DNA from: Prevotellaceae bacterium
GTDB taxonomy: Bacteria > Bacteroidota > Bacteroidia > Bacteroidales > UBA932
NCBI GenBank assembly: GCA_031259805.1
Contig: JAIRKX010000199.1
Span: forward strand, 1-5,066
Length of the DNA: 5,066 nucleotides
Direction: 5' to 3'
Shown in pieces: positions 1-5,066 of this stretch (position 1 is the first letter of the stretch; each line of letters begins with the position of its first letter). Below the pieces are notes generated by a model. That model had not been told where the DNA came from, did not search any database, and worked only from the letters and a program-made list of their open reading frames with translations. The translations under genes and the position numbers were made by a program.

Positions 1-8
1 CCACATAC

Positions 9-64
9 CGTGCCTAACGGCACGCTTCTCCATTCCGCCGGTTAAAACCGACGACAATAATTGT
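9..64. repeat. Cluster of three short inverted repeats
   Basis: Three dyads lie close together. CGTGCC (9-14) pairs with GGCACG (19-24) across a TAAC loop. CGGTT (39-43) pairs with AACCG (46-50). ACAAT (54-58) pairs with ATTGT (60-64) around one central base. The first is the best hairpin, a 6-bp GC-rich stem. It is not followed by a T-run on the + strand, so it is a poor intrinsic terminator. The spacing and the adjacent TTCACC array suggest a REP-like dispersed element, but that is inference from a single copy. Confidence 0.45.
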
Positions 65-114
65 TCACCCTCTTCACCCTTTTCACCTCTTCACCGCGCG
101 TAGCGCATTTCACC
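64..114. repeat. Short direct-repeat array, five TTCACC words
   Basis: TTCACC occurs at 64-69, 73-78, 82-87, 90-95 and 109-114. The first four are spaced 9, 9 and 8 bp apart in a pyrimidine-rich run; the fifth is 19 bp further on. The inserted stretch before the fifth copy contains a small dyad, GCGC (96-99) and GCGC (103-106) around GTA. Read on the - strand the unit is GGTGAA. The near-regular spacing suggests an expanded degenerate 8-9 bp unit. Its function is unknown. Confidence 0.6.
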
Positions 115-174
115 TCATCGCCACATCATCACATATGTATTAGATGCGTCAGCCCCGGGTAAAGTAAAAAAAAA

Positions 175-205
175 TTTGCTCATTAAATTAAATGTTGTAC
201 TTTTG
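175..205 (+). promoter_or_regulatory. Bacteroidetes-type promoter of rho
   Basis: A TTTG box at 175-178 and TACTTTTG at 198-205 match the Bacteroidetes housekeeping sigma consensus (TTTG at -33, TAnnTTTG at -7). The spacer is 19 bp, as expected for this class. The -7 match is complete. Transcription would begin near 209-213, giving an untranslated leader of about 100 nt before the rho start at 313. The surrounding DNA is AT-rich, with an A-tract just upstream of the -33 box. No transcript data were available to confirm the start. Confidence 0.82.
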
Positions 206-226
206 CATTGTTTTTCACAAACAATG
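206..226 (+). promoter_or_regulatory. Dyad at the predicted rho transcription start
   Basis: CATTGTTT (206-213) is perfectly complementary to AAACAATG (219-226) across a TTCAC loop, an 8-bp stem directly after the -7 box. It overlaps the predicted transcription start. It could therefore act as an operator-like dyad in DNA or, if transcription starts at its left edge, as a 5'-terminal mRNA hairpin. The dyad is seen directly; the role is inference, and chance in AT-rich DNA is possible. Confidence 0.4.
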
Positions 227-269
227 ACCCTTGTTTATAATCAAAAATCTTTGCAGAAGTAAATTAAAA

Positions 270-286
270 TAACGGATAACCCGTTA
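270..286 (+). promoter_or_regulatory. Small hairpin in the rho leader
   Basis: TAACGG (270-275) pairs with CCGTTA (281-286) around an ATAAC loop, a 6-bp stem ending 26 nt before the rho start codon. It lacks a following T-run and is not a terminator. It could influence translation initiation or Rho autoregulation. The stem is short, and I give it modest weight. Confidence 0.35.
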
Positions 287-312
287 CAAAAGAACTAAAT
301 ATTTTATAATTC

Positions 313-2211
313 ATGTATGACATTTTAACATTAAAGCAGAAAACCATTGACGAATTACGCGCTATTGCGGAGTCGTTGAAGTTGAAAAAGGTAAATTCCC
401 TGGGAAAAGACGAGTTGATATATCGTATTCTCGACGAACAGGCTGTCAGTAGTAGCGTCAATACGCCGAAGAAAACGAGAAAGACGACGGCCAAAGCCAC
501 TGCCGATGCGCCTCCGGTGAAAGCCGACGCCTCAAAAGAACGGAAAAAACGGCAACGGGTAGAAGACACAAAGGCTAAGAGAACATCACCGGTAGCCGAA
601 GCGCCGAAACAGTCGCCCGGCGCACCGAAAAAAGAAACGGCAACGCCCGCCGCCGCAGGACAGGCAGCCGCCACGCCCTCGTCGGCCACGGCTGTGCCGC
701 AAGAACCGCGTCGCCGTCGCGGGCGTCCGCGGAAGTATCCGCTCGAAACACCGCCAACGGCACTGCCATCGACGCCGGAACAAAAGCCGAAAACCGTACA
801 GGCGGAAAAAGCGACGCTTGTGTCGTCGACAACTCCTGCACCTGCACCCGCCACGTCCGAGCCGCAACCACAGCCAAAGTTGCAACCGCAACCGCAACCG
901 CAACCGCAACCACAGCCGCAACCGCAACCGCAACCACAACCACAGCCGCAGCCAAAACCGGCTACTCAGTTCCATTCGCAACAGGCGCATAACAATTACA
1001 AGCAACACTACAATAACAATGGAAATTATAACGGGAATAACAACGGGAACTATAACAACCAGCATTCAAACAATCAGCAGCGGAAGTATGAGTTTGAAGG
1101 CATCGTCGAAGCGACCGGTGTGTTGGAGGTAATGCCCGACGGGTATGGCTTCCTCCGCTCGTCGGACTATAACTATCTCAATTCGCCCGATGATATTTAC
1201 CTGTCAGTGTCGCAGATTAAGATGTTCGGGTTGAAAACGGGCGATACTATTACCGGCGAAATCCGGCCTCCAAAAGAAGGCGAAAAATATTTCCCGATCG
1301 TACGTGTCAGCCACATCAATGGCCGCAGTCCCGAATATATTCGCGACCGCGTGCCGTTCGACTTTCTGACGCCGCTGTTCCCGACCAGTAAGTTCAACAT
1401 TACCGGCGAAGGCCACAACAACCTTTCGATGCGTGTGGTCGACCTGTTTTCGCCCATTGGCAAGGGGCAACGCGGGTTGATTGTAGCGCAGCCGAAGACC
1501 GGTAAAACGGTATTGCTGCAAGAGATTGCCAACGCAATATCGGACAATCATCCCGAAGTCTACATGATGGTGCTATTGATTGACGAACGTCCCGAAGAAG
1601 TAACCGACATGGCGCGTAGCGTGCGTGCCGAAGTGGTGGCGTCGACTTTCGATGAGCCTGCCGACCGACATGTGAAAGTAGCCAGTATCGTGCTGGAAAA
1701 AGCCAAGCGGCTGGTCGAATGCGGGCACGACGTCGTCATTCTGCTCGATTCCATTACCCGTTTGGCGCGGGCGTTCAATACCGTACAGCCGGCTTCCGGA
1801 AAGGTGCTGAGCGGCGGGGTCGACGCCAATGCGCTGCATAAACCCAAACGCTTCTTCGGCGCGGCGCGGAGTATCGAAAACGGCGGTTCGCTTACTATTC
1901 TTGCCACCGCGTTAATTGATACCGGCTCGAAAATGGACGAAGTGATTTTTGAAGAATTTAAAGGTACGGGCAACATGGAACTGCAGTTAGACCGGAAACT
2001 GTCGAATAAGCGGGTGTTCCCTGCCGTCGACGTAACGGCCAGCGGTACGCGCCGTGAAGACCTGCTGCTCGACAAAATGACGTTGAACAAAATATGGGTG
2101 CTGCGCAATTACCTTGCCGACATGAACTCCATCGAAGCAATGGAATTTCTCCGCGACCGCATGAACAGCACGGATAGCAACGAAGAATTCTTAATCTCCA
2201 TGAACGGATAG
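313..2211 (+). CDS. rho: Transcription termination factor Rho with long disordered insertion
   Basis: Rho is the hexameric RNA-dependent ATPase that pulls nascent RNA away from RNA polymerase. Domains in order: Rho_N helical domain (about 5-43); a low-complexity insertion (about 45-257); the cold-shock-like RNA-binding domain (about 261-340), with GYGFLR at 277-282 and DIYLS at 294-298; then the RecA-type ATPase. Visible ATPase elements are Walker A PKTGKT (394-399), catalytic Glu425 in IDERPEE, Walker B ending at Asp479, the Q-loop around Lys497, the R-loop FKGTGN (549-554), and arginines 567 and 580 matching E. coli Arg353 and Arg366. All key residues are present, so the enzyme should be active. 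Positions equivalent to E. coli Met219, Ser266 and Gly337 (here 433, 480, 551) keep the bicyclomycin-sensitive residues. At 632 aa it is about 210 longer than E. coli Rho (419), all of it in the insertion. The start is preceded by AT-rich DNA without a Shine-Dalgarno sequence, normal for Bacteroidetes; the N-terminal domain follows directly. Confidence 0.97.
   Translation: MYDILTLKQKTIDELRAIAESLKLKKVNSLGKDELIYRILDEQAVSSSVNTPKKTRKTTAKATADAPPVKADASKERKKRQRVEDTKAKRTSPVAEAPKQSPGAPKKETATPAAAGQAAATPSSATAVPQEPRRRRGRPRKYPLETPPTALPSTPEQKPKTVQAEKATLVSSTTPAPAPATSEPQPQPKLQPQPQPQPQPQPQPQPQPQPQPQPKPATQFHSQQAHNNYKQHYNNNGNYNGNNNGNYNNQHSNNQQRKYEFEGIVEATGVLEVMPDGYGFLRSSDYNYLNSPDDIYLSVSQIKMFGLKTGDTITGEIRPPKEGEKYFPIVRVSHINGRSPEYIRDRVPFDFLTPLFPTSKFNITGEGHNNLSMRVVDLFSPIGKGQRGLIVAQPKTGKTVLLQEIANAISDNHPEVYMMVLLIDERPEEVTDMARSVRAEVVASTFDEPADRHVKVASIVLEKAKRLVECGHDVVILLDSITRLARAFNTVQPASGKVLSGGVDANALHKPKRFFGAARSIENGGSLTILATALIDTGSKMDEVIFEEFKGTGNMELQLDRKLSNKRVFPAVDVTASGTRREDLLLDKMTLNKIWVLRNYLADMNSIEAMEFLRDRMNSTDSNEEFLISMNG
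883..954 (+). repeat. Hexanucleotide tandem repeat in rho, encoding (Gln-Pro)12
   Basis: Twelve consecutive six-base units of the form CA(A/G)CC(G/A) run without interruption, encoding residues 191-214 as twelve Gln-Pro pairs. Six units are CAACCG, the others are CAACCA, CAGCCG or CAGCCA. The unit is two codons long, so gain or loss of units keeps the frame and only changes linker length. Less regular Gln-Pro pairs flank it on the left (from residue 184), separated by Lys-Leu. The mixed third positions suggest the array is not freshly expanded throughout. Confidence 0.93.
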
Positions 2212-2266
2212 TTGAGACTCAGGAATTGCGCAAAGCGAGCCGGCGACTGTTATCCATAATCCGCAA
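2212..2266. other. Convergent intergenic gap, no clear terminator
   Basis: This 55-bp gap separates the stop codons of rho (+) and the transporter gene (-). I see no GC-rich hairpin followed by a T-run in either direction. The only symmetries are the 8-bp palindrome TTGCGCAA (2226-2233) and a weak 6-bp pairing of ATTGCG (2225-2230) with CGCAAT (2262-2267) across a 31-nt loop. Termination here may be factor-dependent, or transcripts may run into the opposing gene. Confidence 0.6.
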
Positions 2267-3511
2267 TCAACGATCAGTTCCCGCGTTAAGCAGGGCTTTA
2301 CTGCCGATAAACGGGATGCTCATCAAGCACGTAATGACGCCGCAGCCGATGAGTATCCGGTCAATGCTCATCATGTCGCCCAACGGACCGAACAGCAACA
2401 TGCCCGCAGGCATCATCAGGGACGATACCATGCTGAAAACGCCAAACACCCGCCCCATATAGGCAGGGTCGACTTTTGTCTGCAACATTACCGTGCAGGG
2501 CGTATGGTACAGCGGTAGCGTCAGGCCGATGAAGAACATCACTATAGAATAGTAAAAGAAATGATCGAGCGTGCCGAGGCCAATGCTCCCGACGCCCCAA
2601 AGAAAACAAGCCAGCGACATGGAATAAATCCGGTTTTTGAATCCTCCCCAGAAACCCACGACAATACCGCCTATCATCATGCCCGCAGAGAAAGCGATTT
2701 CGATCGTCGTCAGCCGCCATACCTCGCTGCCGAAGTCGCGTACTACCTGCAGCGGGGTTAAGAATGCCGCCGGCGCAATCAGGATATGGGTAATCATGGA
2801 TATTAAAATCAGTTGCCAAATAAATCGCTGCTTGAGCACATAGCGCATCCCTGCCAGCAGGTCGTGAAAATAGTTGATCCCTGTGGGATGCGTTACCGGC
2901 GGCATTTCATCGGACTGTTCCGCTTCTTTGACCGTGGGAATCTTTACTAAGAAATATACGATGACAATACCGATGATGGCCGTCGCCACATCAATAAAAA
3001 ACACCACTTCCAGCGAAACAAACGTCAGTAATACCCCGCTAAGCGCCGGCGCAATAATCAGTGTGAAGGATTGAATGCTGCTGTTGAAGCCGTTTATTTT
3101 CGTTAATTGCTTTTGCGGCGTTATCTGCGGGATAAAAGCGTTGATTGCCGGCGTGTGCATCCCTTGTCCCACGGCCCGTACTGCGGCGCAGGCGAACAAT
3201 AGCCAGAGGTGTGTGTAGCCGACCATAAAAGCGAGCGCTACAAGCAATGTAATCGATGCAATGCCGCCGTCGGCAAGGACGATCAGATGCTTCCGGTTGA
3301 AACGGTCGGCCCATACGCCCCCAAACGGCGACATGAAAAACGTCGGCAGAATGCCCATGACGACGTAAAGCGTCATGGCCGCGCCCGATTGCGTAACCAG
3401 CGTAATGTGCCACATCATCGCATACTGTACCAGCATCGAGCCGAAAAGCGATATGGCTTGTCCGCTTAAGAATAAGGCTATATTTTTTTTCCAGTGGAGG
3501 GTGTCGGCCAT
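2267..3511 (-). CDS. MFS transporter, Mef(A)/MFS_3-like, 12 TM
   Basis: This 414-aa inner-membrane protein belongs to the major facilitator superfamily, proton-driven transporters. Roughly twelve hydrophobic segments can be placed: about 10-33, 46-66, 77-97, 101-121, 145-165, 168-190, then a charged central loop (191-228), and 230-252, 268-290, 296-314, 318-340, 356-376, 384-404. Motif A is clear in the loop after TM2 (GGVWADRFNRK, 64-74, with Asp69 and Arg70). The stretch HTPAINAFIPQI (119-130), then QLTK (135-138) and APALSG (154-159), resembles macrolide efflux protein Mef(A) and its relatives as I remember them. Length is normal and no key segment is broken. The substrate cannot be read from the sequence; drug export is only one possibility, and a metabolite exporter is equally plausible. 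It starts 33 bp after the nucleosidase stop, so it is probably the last gene of that operon. The ATG has no Shine-Dalgarno and the DNA before it is GC-rich. Confidence 0.9.
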   Translation of the reverse strand: MADTLHWKKNIALFLSGQAISLFGSMLVQYAMMWHITLVTQSGAAMTLYVVMGILPTFFMSPFGGVWADRFNRKHLIVLADGGIASITLLVALAFMVGYTHLWLLFACAAVRAVGQGMHTPAINAFIPQITPQKQLTKINGFNSSIQSFTLIIAPALSGVLLTFVSLEVVFFIDVATAIIGIVIVYFLVKIPTVKEAEQSDEMPPVTHPTGINYFHDLLAGMRYVLKQRFIWQLILISMITHILIAPAAFLTPLQVVRDFGSEVWRLTTIEIAFSAGMMIGGIVVGFWGGFKNRIYSMSLACFLWGVGSIGLGTLDHFFYYSIVMFFIGLTLPLYHTPCTVMLQTKVDPAYMGRVFGVFSMVSSLMMPAGMLLFGPLGDMMSIDRILIGCGVITCLMSIPFIGSKALLNAGTDR

Positions 3512-3544
3512 GATTGTTTGCAGGCGCGGGGACGTCCGGCGACG

Positions 3545-4315
3545 TTAAAACCGCAAATGCTTCACCGACGAGCCGTTTCGTTGAATCAGCTTCAGGGCGT
3601 CGATGCCGTTTCGGACGTGCTCGGCGGCATAGTTGTCGGTTACTTTTTTGTCGCTTTCGGCGGTCTTCACGCCGGAGGCGATAATTGGCTTGTCGGATGC
3701 CAGCAACAATGCGCCGGCGCTGATTTCGTTGGCAAAACCGACGGTAAACAGGGTAGCCGTTTCCATATCGACCGCGAGACAACGCATTTGGTGCAGGCGT
3801 TGTTTAAATTCCTCGTCGTGTTCCCACACGCGGCGGTTGGTGGTATACACAGTGCCTGTCCAGTAGTCGTGGCCGGCGTCGCGGACGGTAGTCGAAACCG
3901 CGCGCTGGAGGCTGAATGCGGGCAATGCCGGAAGTTCTATCGGAAAATAGTCGTTCGATGTGCCGTCGCCGCGAATGGCGGCAATGGGCAGGATATAATC
4001 GCCGACTTTGTTGCGTTCCTTCAGTACGCCGCATTTGCCCAAAAACAATGCCGCGTTCGGTTTTACGGCGGTCAGCAAATCCATAATAATAGCCGCGTTC
4101 GGGCTGCCCATGCCGAAGTTAATCATCGTCAGCCCGCCTGCCGTAGCGCAAGGCATGTTGGCGTTGATGTCGGGCACAGTGGCGCCGGTATATTCGCAAA
4201 ATAAATCCAAGTAATTTTTGAAATTGGTTAATAAAATGTATTCCCCAAAGTTTTCTAACCGCTCATGCGTATACCGCGGCAGCCAGTTTTCGATGATTTC
4301 TTGCTTTGTCTTCAT
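3545..4315 (-). CDS. amn: AMP nucleosidase, short Bacteroidetes form
   Basis: The 256-aa protein is a cytoplasmic member of the PNP/UDP phosphorylase fold and matches the AMP nucleosidase branch, which hydrolyses AMP to adenine and ribose 5-phosphate. Visible landmarks: NFGMGSPNAA (66-75), the glycine-rich phosphate-site loop; LGKCGVL (92-98); RGDGTSNDYFP (115-125); GTVYTTNRRVWE (154-165); AVDMETATLF (181-190), with the ribose-binding Met-Glu; and ASDKP (206-210), with the base-contacting Asp of the family. The stretches around 154-165, 181-190 and 206-210 resemble the C-terminal catalytic half of E. coli Amn. E. coli Amn is about 484 aa; the N-terminal regulatory half is missing here, as is usual for the short form found in Bacteroidetes, so this is not a truncation. 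It starts 21 bp after the xseB stop and ends 33 bp before the transporter. The main alternative is another nucleoside phosphorylase or hydrolase of the same fold. Its likely role is purine salvage and control of the AMP pool. Confidence 0.87.
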   Translation of the reverse strand: MKTKQEIIENWLPRYTHERLENFGEYILLTNFKNYLDLFCEYTGATVPDINANMPCATAGGLTMINFGMGSPNAAIIMDLLTAVKPNAALFLGKCGVLKERNKVGDYILPIAAIRGDGTSNDYFPIELPALPAFSLQRAVSTTVRDAGHDYWTGTVYTTNRRVWEHDEEFKQRLHQMRCLAVDMETATLFTVGFANEISAGALLLASDKPIIASGVKTAESDKKVTDNYAAEHVRNGIDALKLIQRNGSSVKHLRF

Positions 4316-4336
4316 GGTGGGTGCTGGATACTCTTC

Positions 4337-4519
4337 TCAAGGTTCAATTTTCAACTCTTCTTCGATATTGCGGAGGGTTTCTTTGCAGTATTGCAAAAGG
4401 TCGGTAGCGGTTTTGATTTTTTCGGACAGTTCGTCGATATTCAATTCGCCTTTCTCCAGAGACAGGACAAGGGCTTCCAACTGCTCTAACCCTTCCTGAA
4501 AAGTCATTGTTTTTTTCAT
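4337..4519 (-). CDS. xseB: Exodeoxyribonuclease VII small subunit
   Basis: This 60-aa protein is the small subunit of exonuclease VII, several copies of which bind one large subunit to form the enzyme that degrades single-stranded DNA from both ends. It shows the family pattern: MTFQEGLEQLEALVLSLE (5-22), then GELNIDELSEKI (24-35), then a second charged helix to about 55. Two antiparallel helices are expected. I chose the ATG at 4517-4519, which gives the usual MKKTMTFQEG opening and lies 19 bp after the xseA stop behind an AT-rich leader. A longer reading from TTG at 4547-4549 adds ten residues without family similarity and overlaps the xseA stop; an ATG four codons downstream (4505-4507) is also possible. 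E. coli XseB is 80 aa; about 60-70 is common in Bacteroidetes. Confidence 0.92.
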   Translation of the reverse strand: MKKTMTFQEGLEQLEALVLSLEKGELNIDELSEKIKTATDLLQYCKETLRNIEEELKIEP

Positions 4520-4538
4520 ACGTACATTAAAATAATAG

Positions 4539-5066
4539 TCAATGGTCAACGGTACTTACGGTAGCGGATAGTTTGCCTTTATGGAGGGTGATGTCGAGGC
4601 GGTCGTTTTCCTGCACGTCGGCGGCGTTGTGCAGGATTTTCCCGTGGAGCGAGACTATGGCATAGCCGCGTTCGAGGATCGTTGTCGGGTCTTTATGGCC
4701 TATGGCCTGCTCCAATATTTGCAAACGGAAATGCGCGCGCTGGAAACGGAGGCGTATCGCCATTTTCTGCCGGTTGGCCAGATTCTCCAGCCGGTTTTGC
4801 GCGGCTTGTGTCCGTCGTCGGACGGCGCCTTTTAAAGCGCTCTCTAATGCAACCAGCCGGTTTTCCTGTTCGGCCATGCAGTCGATCAGGAAATCGGCTA
4901 CGGCGGTGGGTGTTTTGAGGGAGGTGTGCGCCACGAGGTCTACTATGCTTTTGTCTTTCTCGTGCCCGATGCCGGTCAACACAGGCAGGGGGAACTGCGC
5001 CACATGCGCTGCCAGCTCATATTCGTCGAAACAAGACAAATCGGCTGCCGAACCGCCGCCGCGAAT
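4539..5066 (-). CDS. xseA: Exodeoxyribonuclease VII large subunit (5' part missing)
   Basis: The last 175 residues of the large, catalytic subunit of exonuclease VII are visible; the N-terminal OB-fold and the first part of the catalytic domain lie beyond the right window edge. The frame is open to position 5066, so the gene continues; the TTG at 5037-5039 is an internal leucine, not a start. In the visible part: IRGGGS (1-6) followed by DL, GIGHEKD (32-38), the metal/active-site region of the family, and TPTAVADF (52-59). Next comes a long charged helical region (about 60-120) of the coiled-coil type that binds XseB. Last is the C-terminal segment DPTTILERGYAIV (126-138) with a final small beta domain ending at DH. 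The family is typically 400-450 aa, so about 230-270 residues are outside. xseB follows after 19 bp, the usual subunit pairing. The operon promoter is not in the window. Confidence 0.95.
   Translation of the reverse strand: MRGGGSAADLSCFDEYELAAHVAQFPLPVLTGIGHEKDKSIVDLVAHTSLKTPTAVADFLIDCMAEQENRLVALESALKGAVRRRTQAAQNRLENLANRQKMAIRLRFQRAHFRLQILEQAIGHKDPTTILERGYAIVSLHGKILHNAADVQENDRLDITLHKGKLSATVSTVDH

Larger units (their letters stand above)
1..312. other. Intergenic region upstream of rho
   Basis: I see no convincing gene here. One frame is open from position 2 to about 103, but it is low-complexity (Ser/Pro/Phe-rich), has no start inside the window and resembles no family I know, so I do not call it. 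The region has two parts. Positions 1 to about 115 are dyad-rich and carry repeated TTCACC words, which suggests an intergenic repeat element or the 3' region of an upstream gene outside the window. From about 160 on the DNA becomes strongly AT-rich and holds the rho promoter and leader. No tRNA fold was found by eye on either strand. Confidence 0.7.

Noticed and set aside
9..30. Intrinsic terminator of an upstream gene
   Set aside because: The hairpin at 9-24 is followed by a mixed CTTCTCC stretch rather than a T-run on +, and by no T-run on the - strand either.
235..256. Possible second promoter (ATCTTTG-like box in the rho leader)
   Set aside because: The -7 match is incomplete and no TTTG box lies at the correct distance; the promoter at 175-205 is much better.
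264..854. Antisense frame of 196 aa opposite the rho start
   Set aside because: It covers the rho leader and insertion on the opposite strand, is Ala/Gly/Val-rich from the high-GC codons of rho, and shows no domain.
883..954. CRISPR-like or intergenic satellite array
   Set aside because: The units are six bases with no spacers and lie in frame within rho, encoding Gln-Pro pairs.
586..1065. Antisense frame of 159 aa rich in Leu/Arg/Val
   Set aside because: It is the reverse reading of the low-complexity and Gln-Pro repeat part of rho; its Leu-Arg-Leu-Trp repeats arise from the same hexamer and it has no family resemblance.
3039..3782. - strand frame of 247 aa spanning the nucleosidase-transporter junction
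   Set aside because: It overlaps two well-supported genes in another frame and its Arg-rich translation has no family pattern.
3494..4204. + strand frame of 236 aa opposite the AMP nucleosidase
   Set aside because: The - strand frame has clear enzyme motifs through its whole length; this one is a mirror frame of GC-rich codons without recognisable motifs.
5037..5039. TTG as start of a 166-aa xseA
   Set aside because: The frame stays open to the window edge and the upstream residues IRGGGSAAD match the XseA family, so this codon is an internal leucine.

Overview
The window looks like ordinary chromosomal DNA from a member of the Bacteroidetes, most likely Bacteroidales. Three things point there. 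The promoter in front of rho has the Bacteroidetes-type -33 TTTG and -7 TAnnTTTG boxes. Shine-Dalgarno sequences are absent before the starts. Rho is of the Bacteroidetes type, with a very long disordered insertion between its N-terminal domain and its RNA-binding domain. The genes are of moderate GC and the promoter region is AT-rich. The species cannot be named from the sequence.

Layout: positions 1-312 are non-coding. The left part (about 1-115) holds three short dyads and five copies of TTCACC, and resembles a dispersed intergenic repeat. The right part holds the rho promoter and a leader of about 100 nt. Rho (313-2211, + strand) follows, 632 aa. A 55-bp gap with no visible intrinsic terminator separates it from a leftward gene set that converges on it. 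Read in the direction of transcription on the - strand, that set is: xseA (exonuclease VII large subunit, cut by the right window edge), xseB (small subunit), a short-form AMP nucleosidase, and a 12-TM major facilitator of the Mef(A)/MFS_3 type. Gaps between these four genes are 19, 21 and 33 bp, so they probably form one operon whose promoter lies outside the window.

Function: Rho ends transcription; XseA and XseB form the single-strand DNA exonuclease VII; the nucleosidase splits AMP to adenine and ribose 5-phosphate; the transporter's substrate is unknown. The grouping looks like housekeeping genes plus an efflux-type transporter, not a defence or mobile system. I found no CRISPR, tRNA, rRNA, insertion sequence or phage gene. 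The most notable content is the Rho insertion (basic block, AT-hook-like motif, a (Gln-Pro)12 hexanucleotide repeat, an Asn/Gly/Tyr block) and the repeat-like DNA at the left edge.
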